Source: Buchananella sp. 14KM1171
GTDB taxonomy: Bacteria > Actinomycetota > Actinomycetes > Actinomycetales > Actinomycetaceae
Length of the DNA stretch: 64,000 nucleotides
NCBI RefSeq assembly: GCF_041380365.1
Contig: NZ_CP159981.1
Coordinates: forward strand, 62,001 to 126,000
Direction of reading: 5' to 3'
Part shown: piece by piece, positions 8,811 through 23,335 of the stretch
Position numbering within the stretch: the first letter of the stretch is position 1
How the letters are laid out: each line of letters starts with the position of its first letter
Translations under genes and position numbers: made by a program
The notes under the pieces: generated by a model
Told to the model about the DNA's origin: nothing
What the model saw: the letters and a program-made list of their open reading frames with translations, nothing else
Database searches by the model: none

Positions 8811-8855
8811 ATCGGGTGGGGTGGCAGCGAAGAAAACGCTGCCACCCCACCCGAT
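8811..8855. terminator. Bidirectional 19-bp hairpin terminator
   Basis: A perfect 19-bp stem (8811-8829 with 8837-8855) closes an AAGAAAA loop between the convergent TerC gene and the transporter gene. There is no T-tract on either side. Confidence 0.75.
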
Positions 8856-8871
8856 TGCGCTGGACAGGCCG

Positions 8872-9837
8872 CTAGCCGCTGCGGGCAGCCAGGCGCTGGG
8901 CCAGCACGGACTTCACGACGAGCTGCACCTGGTGGAACAGCACCACCGGGATCGTCGCAGCCGCCAACAGCTCGGGCGGGAACAACACCGCCGCCATGGG
9001 CAGCCCCGAGGTCAGTGCCTTCACCGAGCCGCACATGAGGAAGGCGATCCGGTCTGGGCGATCCAGCCGCAAAGCCGCTCCGCCCCACCACGTCAGCGCC
9101 AGCACCGGCGCCAGCAGCAGGAGGCAGGAGACCAGCAGGGCGGCGAGCATCGGGGCGCTCACCGACTCCCACGCGCCGGCCGTGGTGGCCTGGCCCACCG
9201 AAATGTAGACGATCAGCACCAGCGTGGATTGGTCCCAAGCGCGCGTCAGGCGCGGCCTGGCCCGCAACCAGTTCCCGATCCAGCGCCCGACCACCTGGCC
9301 CACCACGAAGGGCAGCAGGATCTGGGCTGCCACCTTGCCGAACTGGGCAAAACCTATGCCCACCTCACCGCCCAGGTAGATCATCACCAGCACCGGGGTG
9401 AGGAACACCCCCGCCAGGTTGGAGACGGTGGCCGCCACCACCGCGCCAGCCACGTTGCCGCGCGCGATGGAGGTCAGCGTGATCGAGGTCTGCACCGTGG
9501 AGGGCAGCAGCGCGGTAAAGAGCACCCCGAAGGAGAAGACGCCCAGCCATGGCTCCAGCGCGGCGGAAACCGCCAGGCCCACCAGCGGGTAGATCACGAA
9601 GGTCACCACCGGGGTGAGCAGCTGCAGGCGCCAGTTCCGCACCCCTGACCACACCTCGCGGCCGCGCAGGCGGGCACCGTAGAGGAAGAAAAGCACCACC
9701 ACCGCCCCGGTGCGCACCACCCCCAGGGGGGCCTGGGCGCCCGGCGGCGCCGGCAGGAACAGGCCGGCAAACAGTGCACCGACTATCCCGACCACGAAAG
9801 GATCGGGCCAGAACCGCCGGCGCCGGAGCGAAGCCAA
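8872..9837 (-). CDS. Bile acid:sodium symporter family protein (YfeH type)
   Basis: A 321-residue inner-membrane transporter with about ten hydrophobic segments. It matches the SBF-like group of the bile acid/Na+ symporter superfamily: FLYGARL in the second segment, TALLPSTVQTSITLTSIARG, NLAGVFLTPVLV and FVVGQVVGRW are typical. Substrates of bacterial YfeH-type members are not settled. The TTG at 9837 begins 1 nt after the stop of the upstream YciI-like gene, so translation is probably coupled; I see no better in-frame start. It ends against the convergent terminator shared with the TerC gene. Confidence 0.85.
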   Translation of the reverse strand: MASLRRRRFWPDPFVVGIVGALFAGLFLPAPPGAQAPLGVVRTGAVVVLFFLYGARLRGREVWSGVRNWRLQLLTPVVTFVIYPLVGLAVSAALEPWLGVFSFGVLFTALLPSTVQTSITLTSIARGNVAGAVVAATVSNLAGVFLTPVLVMIYLGGEVGIGFAQFGKVAAQILLPFVVGQVVGRWIGNWLRARPRLTRAWDQSTLVLIVYISVGQATTAGAWESVSAPMLAALLVSCLLLLAPVLALTWWGGAALRLDRPDRIAFLMCGSVKALTSGLPMAAVLFPPELLAAATIPVVLFHQVQLVVKSVLAQRLAARSG

Positions 9838-9838
9838 T

Positions 9839-10132
9839 CTAGCGGCCGGCGAACTCGCCGATCACCGGGTTCCAGGCCCGCGCGCTGCGACCCGCGATCA
9901 GGTTCGCCTGGAAGAACGGGTCAGCCTCCAGGAGCTCCAGCCCCGCCGCGACGTCCTCCACCGCGAGCAGAATCAACGCACCGGGCGCGTCTGCCTCGGT
10001 GAACGGGCCGGAGGCCACCAGCTTGCCCTGCTCGAACAGCGAGGCCAGGAACTCGCGGTGCGCCGGGCGCACCTGCGCCATCTCCTCGGCCAGGGCCGGG
10101 TCGTACACGTACTCAACTGCCACAAACGCCAT
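9839..10132 (-). CDS. YciI-family small protein
   Basis: A 97-residue protein with the YCII fold. It shows VEYVYDPALAEEMAQVRPAH with the family's conserved His after the first strand-helix, then LVASGPFTEADAPGALILLA and DPFFQANLI. Such proteins adopt a dimeric ferredoxin-like fold; some act as dehydrochlorinase-like or muconolactone-isomerase-like enzymes, but most have no known reaction. AGAGGA upstream of the ATG at 10132 serves as the ribosome binding site. It is divergent from uvrA and joined to the transporter gene downstream. Confidence 0.85.
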   Translation of the reverse strand: MAFVAVEYVYDPALAEEMAQVRPAHREFLASLFEQGKLVASGPFTEADAPGALILLAVEDVAAGLELLEADPFFQANLIAGRSARAWNPVIGEFAGR

Positions 10133-10258
10133 CGTCGTTCCTCTCGCTCTTGCGCGGACGCGTCTAGCTTAGTGCGGCTCGACTCCGGGCGGGCGGTGCA
10201 TCGCTGCGGCAGGCGGGGCGTCGCCCAACCGAACCCCAGCCGCCACCACCTCACCCAT

Positions 10259-10274
10259 TCGAACGTTTGTGCGA
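10259..10274 (+). promoter_or_regulatory. LexA (SOS) box upstream of uvrA
   Basis: TCGAACGTTTGTGCGA differs by one base from the actinobacterial SOS consensus TCGAACnnnnGTTCGA. It overlaps a TTGTGC -35 (10267-10272) that sits 17 nt upstream of the TAGACT -10, so LexA binding would block uvrA-uvrC transcription. Confidence 0.75.
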
Positions 10275-10295
10275 GTAACAGGGCGAACGTAGACT
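10267..10295 (+). promoter_or_regulatory. uvrA promoter, leaderless
   Basis: TTGTGC, a 17-nt spacer, then TAGACT (10290-10295), with the GTG start only 6 nt downstream. The overlap with the LexA box supports this as the active promoter. Confidence 0.65.
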
Positions 10296-10301
10296 GGCAA
10301 G

Positions 10302-13149
<2,848 letters not shown>

Positions 13150-13157
<8 letters not shown>

Positions 13158-15231
13158 CCCGTCCACGTACCGGCCCGCGCCCGGGTCCATTCCCACGGAC
13201 CCGGGCGTCTACCGCTTCCTGGACGAGCAGCGGCGCGTCATCTACGTCGGCAAGGCGAAGAACCTGCGCCAGCGGTTGTCCAACTACTTCCAGGACATCG
13301 CCGCGCTGCACGAGCGCACCCAGCAGATGGTCACCACCGCGTGCGCGGTGGAGTGGACCGTGGTGGCCACCGAGGTGGAGGCGCTGGCGCTGGAGTACTC
13401 GTGGATCAAGGAGTTCGATCCGCGCTTCAACGTCATGTTCAAGGACGACAAGTCCTACCCCTACCTGGCGGTGACGATGGGGGAGACCTACCCGCGCGTG
13501 CTGGTCACGCGCGGCGCGCGCTCCAAGGGCACCCGCTACTTTGGCCCCTACGCGCACGCCTGGGCCATCCGCGAAACCATGGACGCGCTGCTGCGGGTCT
13601 TCCCGGTGCGCTCGTGCTCCAAGGGCGTATTCGACCGCGCCAAGCGCACCGGCAAGCCGTGCCTGCTGGGCTACATCGACAAGTGCTCCGCCCCTTGCGT
13701 CGGCAAGGTGAGCGTGGCCGAACACCGGCAGCTGGCGCAGGAGTTCTGTTCCTTCATGGCCGGGCGCACCGGTGGCGTGGTGCGGGAGCTGAAGGAGCAG
13801 ATGCGCCAGGCCGCCGCCCGCCTGGACTACGAGTCCGCCGCGCGCCTGCGCGACCAGCTCAAGGCCATCGAGCGGGTGCTGGAGGCAAACGCGGTGGTGC
13901 TGAGCGACGACACGGACGCGGACATCTTTGCCCTGGCCCGCGACGAGCTGGAGGCCGCCGTGCAGGTGTTCCACGTGCGCGGCGGGCGCATCCGGGGCCA
14001 GCGCGGCTGGGTGGTGGAGCTGGCGGAGGAGCTGACCGACGGCCAGCTGATCGCCAAGCTGCTGGAGCAGGTCTACGGCCAGGAGCAGGAGGCGGCGCTG
14101 GCGATCGCTGCGGCCAGCGCCCTGGAGTCCGCCGCCAAGGAGATGAGCGCCTCGGGCCGCTCGCGCGGCGAACAGGCAAAGAAGGGGGGCGCCACGCGGG
14201 CAGGCACGTCGGTGGACGACGTCGCCCACCATGCCGCCTCCGCGATTCCGGCCGAAATCCTAGTACCGGTGCTGCCGGAGGACGCCGCCGAGCTGAAGTC
14301 CTGGCTGGGGGCGCTGCGCGGTGCGGCGGTGCGCCTGCGGGTGCCGCAGCGGGGCGAGAAGAAGGAGCTGGCGCAGCGGGTGCACACCAACGCGGTGCAG
14401 TCCCTGGCGCTGCACCGGGCCAAGCGGGCCGGCGACCTGACGCAACGGGCGCAGGCCCTCTCCCAACTGGGCGAATACCTGGGCCTGGACCAGGCCCCGC
14501 TGCGCATCGAGTGCTTCGACGTCTCCCACACGCAGGGCACCCACCAGGTGGCCTCGATGGTGGTCTTCGAGGACGGCGTGCCGCGCAAGAGCGACTACCG
14601 CTCGTTCGTCATCAGGGGAGAGGACGGCCAGGGCGCCAGGGACGACACGGCCGCGATGGCGGAGGTGCTGCGCCGCCGCCTCAAGCGCCTGCTGGCGCAG
14701 GACAACGGGCAGGACGGCGAGGACGAGGACGGCGAGCAGCTCGCCTCCGGGCCCATCGACCCGGCCACCGGGCGCCCGCGGCGCTTCGCCTACCGCCCCG
14801 ACCTCCTGGTGGTCGACGGCGGCCTGCCCCAGGTGAACGCCGCCGCTGCGGTGCTGGAGGAACTCGGCGTGGTGGACGTGGCCGTGGTGGGCCTGGCCAA
14901 GCGTCTGGAGGAGGTGTGGGTGCCCGGGGAGGACTTCCCGGTGGTCTTCCCGCGCACCGCCCCGGCGCTGCACCTGCTGCAGGCGTTGCGCGACGAATCC
15001 CACCGCTTCGCCATCACCGCCCACCGCAAGAAGCGCTCCAAGTCCATGACCCGCTCCGCCCTAGACGCCGTGCCCGGGCTGGGGCCGACCAAGCAGGCCG
15101 CGCTGCTGCGCCACTTCGGTTCGGTGGCCGCGATCCGGCAGCAGGCGGTGGAGCAACTGCAGGAGGCCCCGGGGGTCGGGCCGCGCCTGGCGGAGGCCAT
15201 CTTCGCCACCCTGCACGCCGACTCGGCCTGA
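13150..15231 (+). CDS. uvrC: Excinuclease ABC subunit C
   Basis: Dual-incision nuclease of nucleotide excision repair. The 693-residue product has the GIY-YIG domain near residues 16-95 ([21 protein letters not shown]), the UVR motif that binds UvrB ([17 protein letters not shown]), the RNase H-like domain ([33 protein letters not shown]) and C-terminal helix-hairpin-helix motifs ([25 protein letters not shown]). It is longer than the usual 610-660 because of an Ala/Ser/Lys-rich insertion around residues 320-360. I chose the TTG at 13150, giving [12 protein letters not shown]; it overlaps uvrA by 8 nt, implying coupled translation. Confidence 0.95.
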
Positions 15232-15242
15232 TCGCGAGCCGC

Positions 15243-15248
15243 TACGCT
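15243..15248 (+). promoter_or_regulatory. -10 box of a leaderless promoter (purT)
   Basis: TACGCT lies 7 nt before the purT ATG, in the 24-bp gap after uvrC, with no SD. Confidence 0.45.
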
Positions 15249-15255
15249 TGGGCCC

Positions 15256-16467
15256 ATGAGCATCACCCTTGGCACCCCCTGGTCTGAGTCCGCCACGCGA
15301 GTCCTGCTGTTGGGCTCCGGGGAGCTGGGCAAGGAGGTGGCGATCGCGTTGACGCGCCTGGGCGTGGAGGTCACGGCAGTGGACCGCTACGAGGGCGCCC
15401 CGGCCCAGCAGGTGGCCCACAACGCCATGGTGATCGACATGCTGGACCCGGTGGCGGTGAAGGAGGCCATCCGGGCCTCGCGCGCGCAGGTGGTGGTCCC
15501 CGAGATCGAGGCGATCGCCACCGGAGCGCTGGCGGAGCTGGAGGCGGCTGGCGAGGTGCGGGTGGTGCCCACGGCCCGCACCACCCAGCTGACCATGGAC
15601 CGCGAGGGCATCCGGCGCCTGGCGGCCGAGGAGCTGGGACTGCCCACCTCCGCCTATCGCTTTGCCTCCTGCCTGGAGGAGGTGCAGGCGGCGGTTGAGG
15701 CCGTTGGGCTGCCCGCCGTCATCAAGCCGGTCATGTCGTCCTCCGGCAAGGGCCAGTCCGTGGTCCGCACGGCCCAGGATGTGGCCGGGGCGTGGGAGTA
15801 CGCCCAGAGCGGGGCGCGCACCGGCGGGCGCGGCGAGGTCAGCCGCGTCATCGTGGAGGGCTTCGTGGACTTCGACTACGAGATCACGCTCCTGACGGTC
15901 CGCTCCCGCGCCGCCGACGGTGGCACGGTCACCAGCGTGTGCGTGCCTATCGGCCACCGGCAGGTGGACGGCGACTACGTGGAGTCCTGGCAGCCGCACC
16001 CGATGAACGACGCTGCCCTGGAACGGGCAAAGGAGGTGGCCACCGCGATCACCGGCGCCCTGGGCGGCTGGGGCGTGTTCGGGGTGGAACTGTTCGTCAA
16101 GGGGGAGCAGGTGATCTTCTCTGAGGTCTCCCCGCGCCCGCACGACACGGGCCTGGTCACCCTGGCCACGCAGCGATTCAGCGAGTTCGAGCTGCACGCG
16201 CGCGCCATCCTTGGCCTGCCGGTGGACACCTCTCTGGTCAGCCCCGGGGCCTCGGCCGTGTTGAAGTCTCCGGGGGAGGGCGTGGCGTCCTTCACCGGCG
16301 TCGAGGCCGCCGTGGCCGATCCGCGCGTGGAGCTGCGCCTGTTCGGCAAGCCCACTGCCACCCCGGGTCGCCGGCTCGGCGTGGTGGCGGCCCGCGCCGG
16401 CAGCGTGGCGGAGGCCCGCGAGCTGGTCGCCCGCACCGCCGCCGGGATCGGCATCGAGCTGAGCTGA
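15256..16467 (+). CDS. purT: Formate-dependent GAR transformylase
   Basis: ATP-grasp enzyme converting glycinamide ribonucleotide, formate and ATP to formyl-GAR, the folate-independent third step of purine synthesis. The 403-residue product has the N-terminal [20 protein letters not shown] nucleotide-binding segment, [14 protein letters not shown], the ATP-grasp region [18 protein letters not shown] and the metal/ADP site [10 protein letters not shown]...VSPRPHDTG. The length is standard. The ATG at 15256 gives the expected start about 15 residues before the first strand. A TACGCT box 7 nt upstream suggests its own promoter despite the short gap after uvrC. Confidence 0.95.
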   Translation: MSITLGTPWSESATRVLLLGSGELGKEVAIALTRLGVEVTAVDRYEGAPAQQVAHNAMVIDMLDPVAVKEAIRASRAQVVVPEIEAIATGALAELEAAGEVRVVPTARTTQLTMDREGIRRLAAEELGLPTSAYRFASCLEEVQAAVEAVGLPAVIKPVMSSSGKGQSVVRTAQDVAGAWEYAQSGARTGGRGEVSRVIVEGFVDFDYEITLLTVRSRAADGGTVTSVCVPIGHRQVDGDYVESWQPHPMNDAALERAKEVATAITGALGGWGVFGVELFVKGEQVIFSEVSPRPHDTGLVTLATQRFSEFELHARAILGLPVDTSLVSPGASAVLKSPGEGVASFTGVEAAVADPRVELRLFGKPTATPGRRLGVVAARAGSVAEARELVARTAAGIGIELS

Positions 16468-16551
16468 CGCCGGGGCCGGCGCACCGACCCCGGGGCGCCC
16501 ACAGGGCGACCGCGTGCAGTGATCCAGCCCACGGCATGGCAAACTGGTGTC

Positions 16552-17499
16552 ATGAGTGAGAACGAGCTGGAAGACACCGACCCCCAGACCCTCCCGGAGG
16601 GAATCGCGATCGCAGAAGGCATTGCGGCTCACTCCACCTCGCCGCGCCCCGAGCTGCTGATCATCACCGGCATGTCCGGTGCCGGGCGCACCCGCACCTC
16701 CATGGCGCTGCAGGACCTGGACTGGTACGTGGTGGACAACCTGCCGCCGCGGATGATCACCGCCATGGCCGGCATGATGACCGCCGCCGCCGGCGGCGTG
16801 CACCGCCTGGCCGTGGTGGTGGACGTGCGCAGCCGGGAGTTCTTCAGCGAGTTCGTCGCGGTGCTGGACGAGCTGCGCCAGCAGGAGACGCACTACCGCA
16901 TCATCTTCCTGGACGCCGACGACCAGGAACTGGTCAAGCGCTACGAGTACAACCGCCGCCCGCACCCCTTGCAGGGCAACGGCCGCATGCTCGACGCGAT
17001 CAAGGCCGAGCGCGAGCTGCTGGCACCGCTGCGCCGCCGCGCGGACGTGGTCATCAACACCACCTCGCTCACGGTGCACGACCTAGCGCGCCGCATCCGC
17101 GAGGTGGTGGGTGGAGAGGACTCCCCGCTGCGGGTCGCAGTGGTCTCCTTCGGCTTCAAGTACGGGCTGCCCCTGGACGCCGACCACGTGGTAGACATGC
17201 GTTTCCTGGCCAACCCGTACTGGGTGACGGAGCTGCGCCACCTCACCGGCAAGGACCAGCCCGTGCGCGACTACGTGCTCGGGCTGGAGGGCGCCACCAA
17301 GTTCGCCGACCGCTACCTGTCCGCGCTGGAGCCTGTTCTGGCCGGCTACCTGAGCGAGCTCAAGCCCTACGTGACGATCGCGGTGGGCTGCACGGGAGGA
17401 AAGCACCGCTCCGTGGCGATGACCGAGTACCTGGGGGAGAAGCTGCGCGAGGCGGGCTTCACCACCACCGTGCTGCACCGCGACCTCGGGCGCGAGTAG
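16552..17499 (+). CDS. rapZ: RNase adapter RapZ / P-loop nucleotide-binding protein
   Basis: A P-loop protein of the RapZ/YvcJ family. In enterobacteria it delivers GlmZ to RNase E; in Actinomycetota the role is less clear, but the gene is fixed next to yvcK and whiA. The 315-residue product has a Walker A variant GMSGAGRTRTS near 40-50 (Arg in place of Lys, common in the family), DWYVVDNLPP, VVVDVRSREFF and the C-terminal GCTGGKHRSVAM loop. I chose the ATG at 16552; a CAAACT box lies 6 nt upstream and there is no SD. Residues 1-35 are an acidic extension. Its stop overlaps the yvcK start by 1 nt. Confidence 0.93.
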   Translation: MSENELEDTDPQTLPEGIAIAEGIAAHSTSPRPELLIITGMSGAGRTRTSMALQDLDWYVVDNLPPRMITAMAGMMTAAAGGVHRLAVVVDVRSREFFSEFVAVLDELRQQETHYRIIFLDADDQELVKRYEYNRRPHPLQGNGRMLDAIKAERELLAPLRRRADVVINTTSLTVHDLARRIREVVGGEDSPLRVAVVSFGFKYGLPLDADHVVDMRFLANPYWVTELRHLTGKDQPVRDYVLGLEGATKFADRYLSALEPVLAGYLSELKPYVTIAVGCTGGKHRSVAMTEYLGEKLREAGFTTTVLHRDLGRE

Positions 17500-18431
17500 T
17501 GACCGGCGCGGAGACGGCTCGCCCCAGCGTGGTGGCCCTTGGGGGCGGCCACGGCCTGGCGGCGAGCCTGCGCGCGCTGACGCACGTCAGCGACCAGCTC
17601 ACCGCTATCGTCACGGTCGCTGACGACGGCGGCTCCTCCGGGCGGCTGCGCGGCGAGTTCGGCTGCCTGCCGCCCGGTGACCTGCGGATGGCGCTCACCG
17701 CGCTCTGCTCGCAGGCCCCCAGGGAACGGGAGTGGGCCAACGTGCTCCAGCACCGCTTCGCCTCCGCCGGCCCGCTCAACGGGCACGCCCTCGGCAACCT
17801 CATCATCACCGGCCTGTGGCAGTTGCACACCGACTCCATCGACGCGCTCGACCAGATCGGGGCCCTGGTGGGCGCGCGTGGCCGGGTCATGCCGATGGCA
17901 AACGTGCCCCTGGAGATCGCGGCGCGGGTGCGCGACGTGGGCGCGGTGCGCGGGCAGGCCCGCGTGGCGGTGACGCAGAACGTGGAGGAGGTGTGGCTGG
18001 AGCCCTCCGACCCGCCCGTGGACGAGCGCGTGCTGAGCGCCGTCCGGGAGGCGGACTGGGTGGTGCTGGGGCCCGGCTCCTGGTTCACCTCCGTGCTGCC
18101 GCACCTGATGGTCAGCGACCTGCACGACGCCCTGGTGACCACCCCAGCCCGCCGCGCCGTAGTGATGAACCTGTCCGCGGGCAGCGGCGAGGCGGCCGGG
18201 CTCAGCCAGGCCGATCACCTGGCGGTGCTGGAGGAACACAGCCCGGACCTGCGCATCGACGTGGTCATCTGCGACCCATCGGTGCGTTCTGCCGCGCTCG
18301 ACGCGCGCGTGGAACAGATGGGCGCGCGCGCCATCTACAGGCCCGTGCGGGGCACCGCCGGGCAGGCCGTGCATGATGAGTTACGTCTCGCCACTGCGTT
18401 CCGCGAGGCCTTTGCCGGCGTAGTAAGTTAG
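17499..18431 (+). CDS. yvcK: YvcK-family UDP-GlcNAc-binding protein
   Basis: A CofD-like fold protein. In Bacillus and mycobacteria YvcK/CuvA binds UDP-GlcNAc and links central carbon flow to cell-wall synthesis. The 310-residue product carries [22 protein letters not shown] and PPGDLRMAL in order, then GNLIITGL and [16 protein letters not shown]. The GTG at 17499 shares one base with the rapZ stop codon. Middle gene of the conserved rapZ-yvcK-whiA operon. Confidence 0.93.
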   Translation: MTGAETARPSVVALGGGHGLAASLRALTHVSDQLTAIVTVADDGGSSGRLRGEFGCLPPGDLRMALTALCSQAPREREWANVLQHRFASAGPLNGHALGNLIITGLWQLHTDSIDALDQIGALVGARGRVMPMANVPLEIAARVRDVGAVRGQARVAVTQNVEEVWLEPSDPPVDERVLSAVREADWVVLGPGSWFTSVLPHLMVSDLHDALVTTPARRAVVMNLSAGSGEAAGLSQADHLAVLEEHSPDLRIDVVICDPSVRSAALDARVEQMGARAIYRPVRGTAGQAVHDELRLATAFREAFAGVVS

Positions 18432-18475
18432 CTGGAGTCGCGTCCCGTACCTCATCGCTCGAAGGGAACAGCTCT

Positions 18476-19453
18476 ATGTCTATGACGGTCGAAGTCAAGG
18501 ACGAGCTTGCGCGCGTGCAGGTGGAACGCCCCGGCGAGATGCGGGCAGAGGTGGCCGCGCTGGTGCGATTCTCCGGTGGACTGCAGATCTCCGGCGGCAC
18601 CGTGGTGCTCGCCCCCGAGCTTGACTCCGGCGTCGCCGCCCGGCGGCTGCGCCAGGCCCTGCGCGAGCTGTACGACGTCGACTCAGAGATGATCGTGATT
18701 AACGGCGGCCTGCGCAAGGGCAACCGGTACGTGGTGCGGGTCGTCACCAAGGGGGCGGACCTGGCCCGCACCACCGGGCTCATCGACCGCCACGGCCGCC
18801 CGGTGCGCGGCCTGCCGCCCCGCGTGGTGGCGGGCACCACCACCGAGGCCATCGCTGCGCTGCGCGGCGCGTTCCTGGCCCGCGGCTCCCTGACCGAACC
18901 CGGGCGCTCCGGCGCGCTGGAGATCACCTGCCCCGGCGGCGAGTCCGCACTGGCAATCGTGGGCCTGGCTCGGCGCGTGGGCGTGTCCGCCAAGGCGCGC
19001 GAGGCCAGGGGAGGGGACCGCGTGGTGATCCGCGACGGCGACCACATCGCCACCCTGCTCACCCTGATGGGCGCCAAGGACGCCGTGCACCGCTGGGAGG
19101 AGCGCCGCTCCACCCGCGAGGCGCGCGGCCACGCCAACCGGCTGCAGAACTTCGACGACGCCAACCTGCGCCGCTCCACCCAGGCCGCCGTCACCGCCGG
19201 CGCCCGCGTGGGCCGCGCCTTCGAAATCCTGGGGGGCGACGTGCCCGCCCACCTGGTAGAGGCCGGACGCCTGCGGATGGAGCACCCCGAGGCCTCCCTG
19301 GAGGAACTGGGCCGCCTGACCGTGCCGCCGCTGACCAAGGACGCAGTGGCCGGACGCATCCGCCGCCTACTGGCGATGGCCGACAAGCGCGCCGACGAAC
19401 TGGGCATTCCCGGCACCACCGCAGCGATCCCACCCGAGGGCCAGGACCACTAA
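18476..19453 (+). CDS. whiA: WhiA DNA-binding regulator
   Basis: A LAGLIDADG-like fold joined to a C-terminal helix-turn-helix. In Streptomyces WhiA works with WhiB to start sporulation septation; in non-sporulating Gram-positives it affects division and chromosome segregation. The 325-residue product begins [14 protein letters not shown] and has the homing-endonuclease-like core ([27 protein letters not shown]) followed by [19 protein letters not shown] as the DNA-binding helix pair. GAAGGGAA lies upstream of the ATG at 18476. It ends the rapZ-yvcK-whiA operon. Confidence 0.95.
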   Translation: MSMTVEVKDELARVQVERPGEMRAEVAALVRFSGGLQISGGTVVLAPELDSGVAARRLRQALRELYDVDSEMIVINGGLRKGNRYVVRVVTKGADLARTTGLIDRHGRPVRGLPPRVVAGTTTEAIAALRGAFLARGSLTEPGRSGALEITCPGGESALAIVGLARRVGVSAKAREARGGDRVVIRDGDHIATLLTLMGAKDAVHRWEERRSTREARGHANRLQNFDDANLRRSTQAAVTAGARVGRAFEILGGDVPAHLVEAGRLRMEHPEASLEELGRLTVPPLTKDAVAGRIRRLLAMADKRADELGIPGTTAAIPPEGQDH

Positions 19454-20755
<1,302 letters not shown>

Positions 20756-20778
20756 TTCTGACCGGTTTCTGAGCATTT

Positions 20779-20815
20779 GAAGCGGCGCCCACGTTCCATG
20801 CGCGGGCGCCGCTTC
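20779..20815 (+). terminator. Hairpin between gap and pgk
   Basis: GAAGCGGCGCCC (20779-20790) pairs with GGGCGCCGCTTC (20804-20815), followed by CTTAT. It may be a terminator or an attenuating or stabilising hairpin that raises gap mRNA over pgk. Confidence 0.65.
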
Positions 20816-20850
20816 CTTATCGACAGTCCCACTCAAAGCTGAGGAGCACA

Positions 20851-22041
20851 ATGAAGACCCTCGAGACCCTGGGCGACCTCACCGGCAAGCGCGTGCTGGT
20901 CCGCTCCGACTTCAACGTCCCGCTGGACGGCGAGCGCATCACCGACGACGGCCGCATCCTCGCCGCCCTGCCCACCCTGAACTACCTGCTCAAGGCCGGT
21001 GCCGCCGTGATCGTCACCGCGCACCTGGGCCGCCCCAAGGGCGAGGTCAACCCCGCCTACTCCCTGGCCCCCGTGGCCAAGCGCCTCGGCGAGCTCGTTG
21101 ACGCCAAGGTCACCCTGGCCGACGACGTGGTCGGCGAGTCCGCTCAGAAGCTGGCCGCCGAGCTCGCCCCGGGCGAGATCCTGCTGCTGGAGAACATCCG
21201 CTTCGACGCCCGCGAGACCTCCAAGGTCGACGCCGAGCGCGAGGAGCTGGCTGGCGAGCTGGCCAAGCTGGCCGACGCCTTCGTCTCCGACGGTTTCGGC
21301 GTGGTGCACCGCAAGCAGGCCTCCGTCTACGACGTGGCCAAGCTGCTGCCCTCCGCGACCGGTCTGCTGGTGCTCAAGGAGATCGAGTCCCTGGGCAAGG
21401 CCATCAAGGACCCGGAGCGCCCCTACGCCGTTGTTCTCGGTGGCTCCAAGGTCTCCGACAAGCTGGGCGTGATCGCCAACCTGCTGGACAAGGCCGACCG
21501 CCTGTTCATCGGTGGCGGCATGGCCTACACCTTCCTCAAGGCCAAGGGCTACGAGGTCGGCAAGTCCCTGCTGGAGGAGGACCAGCTCGAGACCGTCAAG
21601 GGCTACCTGGCCACCGCCGAGGCCAACGGCGTGGAGATCGTGCTGCCGGTTGACGTGCTGGCCGCCACCCACTTCGCCGCCGACGCCCCGTTCCAGGTGG
21701 TCGCCGCTGACGCCATCCCGGCCGAGGACATGGGCCTGGACATCGGCCCGGCCTCCCAGGAGCTGTACGCCTCCAAGCTGGCCGACGCCAAGACGATCGT
21801 GTGGAACGGCCCCATGGGCGTGTTCGAGTTCGAGGCCTTCGCCGGCGGCACCCGCGCCGTCGCCAAGGCGATGAGCGAGGGCGACGCCTTCACCGTCATC
21901 GGTGGCGGCGACTCCGCCGCCGCCGTGCGCCGCCTGGGCTTCGACGAGGCCACCTTCTCCCACATCTCCACCGGTGGTGGAGCTTCCCTCGAAATGCTGG
22001 AGGGCAAGACCCTCCCCGGTATCGCTGTTCTGGAGGACTGA
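20851..22041 (+). CDS. pgk: Phosphoglycerate kinase
   Basis: Transfers phosphate from 1,3-bisphosphoglycerate to ADP. The 396-residue product shows the N-lobe substrate motif [32 protein letters not shown] and, in the C-lobe, [34 protein letters not shown] and the nucleotide loop [21 protein letters not shown] precedes the ATG. tpiA starts 1 nt after its stop. Confidence 0.98.
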   Translation: MKTLETLGDLTGKRVLVRSDFNVPLDGERITDDGRILAALPTLNYLLKAGAAVIVTAHLGRPKGEVNPAYSLAPVAKRLGELVDAKVTLADDVVGESAQKLAAELAPGEILLLENIRFDARETSKVDAEREELAGELAKLADAFVSDGFGVVHRKQASVYDVAKLLPSATGLLVLKEIESLGKAIKDPERPYAVVLGGSKVSDKLGVIANLLDKADRLFIGGGMAYTFLKAKGYEVGKSLLEEDQLETVKGYLATAEANGVEIVLPVDVLAATHFAADAPFQVVAADAIPAEDMGLDIGPASQELYASKLADAKTIVWNGPMGVFEFEAFAGGTRAVAKAMSEGDAFTVIGGGDSAAAVRRLGFDEATFSHISTGGGASLEMLEGKTLPGIAVLED

Positions 22042-22042
22042 G

Positions 22043-22822
22043 ATGACCAACCGCAAGCCGCTGATGGCGGGCAACTGGAAGATGAACCTGGACCACCTCG
22101 AGGCCGTCCAGCTGGTGCAGGGCCTGGCCGTGGCGCTGGGTGACGCCGGCCACGACTACGACGCCGTCGAGGTCGTGGTGGTTCCGCCGTTCACGGACAT
22201 CCGCTCCGTGCAGACCCTGGTGGAGGCCGACAAGCTCTCCATCCGCTACGGCGCCCAGGACGTCTCCGTGCACGCCTCCGGCGCGTACACCGGTGAGATC
22301 TCCGCCGCCATGCTCACCCGCCTGGGTGTCTCCTACGTGGTGGTGGGTCACTCCGAGCGCCGCGAGTACCACGGCGAGACCGACGCCCTGATCGGCACCA
22401 AGGCCAAGGTGGCGCTCGCCGCCGGCATGACCCCGATCCTGTGCTGCGGCGAGGGCCTGGACGTCCGCAAGGCCGGCGAGCAGGTCTCCTACGTCCTGGC
22501 TCAGATCGACGGCATGTACGCGGACTTCTCCGCCGAGGAGGCCGCCCAGACCGTCGTTGCCTACGAGCCCGTCTGGGCGATCGGCACCGGCGAGGTGGCG
22601 ACCCCGGAGGACGCGCAGGAGGTCTGCGCCGCCATCCGTGTTCGCCTGGCTGAGCTGTTCGACGCCGAGACCGCCGCCAAGGTGCGCGTGCTCTACGGTG
22701 GCTCCGTGAAGTCCTCCAACGTTGCCGACATCATGGCCAAGGAGGCCGTGGACGGTGCCCTGGTGGGCGGCGCCTCCCTGCAGGCCGAGGAGTTCGCCAA
22801 GATCGCGCGCTTCAACGCCTGA
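22043..22822 (+). CDS. tpiA: Triosephosphate isomerase
   Basis: Interconverts dihydroxyacetone phosphate and glyceraldehyde 3-phosphate. The 259-residue TIM barrel has Asn11 and Lys13 in AGNWKMN, His103 in VVGHSERR, catalytic Glu175 in [11 protein letters not shown] and the phosphate-binding [10 protein letters not shown] loop. The ATG at 22043 follows the pgk stop immediately, with GGAGGA inside the end of pgk as SD. Confidence 0.98.
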   Translation: MTNRKPLMAGNWKMNLDHLEAVQLVQGLAVALGDAGHDYDAVEVVVVPPFTDIRSVQTLVEADKLSIRYGAQDVSVHASGAYTGEISAAMLTRLGVSYVVVGHSERREYHGETDALIGTKAKVALAAGMTPILCCGEGLDVRKAGEQVSYVLAQIDGMYADFSAEEAAQTVVAYEPVWAIGTGEVATPEDAQEVCAAIRVRLAELFDAETAAKVRVLYGGSVKSSNVADIMAKEAVDGALVGGASLQAEEFAKIARFNA

Positions 22823-22842
22823 TCTAGCTCCCTCTCAGGTGG

Positions 22843-22876
22843 TGGGGTGGCGCGCCCGGAGCGGTGCGCCACCCCA
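22843..22876 (+). terminator. Hairpin terminator after tpiA
   Basis: TGGGGTGGCGC (22843-22853) pairs with GCGCCACCCCA (22866-22876), followed by the pyrimidine-rich CTCTTTCTTTCC. Confidence 0.75.
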
Positions 22877-22962
22877 CTCTTTCTTTCCAGTATCATTGGG
22901 GGGTACGTCTGCGCGGCTTAGGCCCGCGGGCATCCCTGCTCGCTAGTACGAACGGTCTGCTC

Positions 22963-23202
22963 GTGTTTTTCGTTTCTATCCTGCTGAAGGTGCTGCTGGT
23001 CATTTCCAGCCTCTTCCTGATCCTGTCCATCCTGCTGCACAAGGGCAAGGGCGGCGGCGTCTCTGACATGTTCGGTGGTGGCATCTCCTCCTCGATGTCG
23101 TCCTCCGGCGTTGCCGAGCGGAACCTCAACCGCATCACCGTTGTCACCGCAGTGGTGTGGGTAACCTCCATCATCCTCATTGGAGTGCTCGAACTCTTCT
23201 GA
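22963..23202 (+). CDS. secG: Preprotein translocase subunit SecG
   Basis: Small membrane component of the SecYEG channel. From the GTG at 22963 the product is 79 residues: a first helix (FFVSILLKVLLVISSLFLIL), the conserved cytoplasmic loop LLHKGKGGGVSDMFGGG and a second helix (ITVVTAVVWVTSIILIGVLE). The SERNLNRIT-like segment before helix two is also typical. GTG is the only in-frame start that keeps a normal length, though its SD is poor. TATCAT at 22891-22896 could be its -10, which would give a leader of about 60 nt. Linkage to gap-pgk-tpiA is common in Actinomycetota. Confidence 0.9.
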   Translation: MFFVSILLKVLLVISSLFLILSILLHKGKGGGVSDMFGGGISSSMSSSGVAERNLNRITVVTAVVWVTSIILIGVLELF

Positions 23203-23235
23203 GCCCGGGCCGCATAGGCGCGGTCCGGAGGTGAT

Positions 23236-23274
23236 GTCGGTGGGGGCGATTCTTTGCGAATCGCCCCCACCGAC
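23236..23274. terminator. Bidirectional 17-bp hairpin terminator
   Basis: GTCGGTGGGGGCGATTC (23236-23252) pairs perfectly with 23258-23274 around TTTGC. It separates secG from the convergent PKD-protein gene. No T-tract. Confidence 0.75.
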
Positions 23275-23335
23275 GTGTCTGCCGGCACCACCGCCCGGCC
23301 GCAGGGGGCGTGTGCAACAAGGGGGTGGGGGTGGG

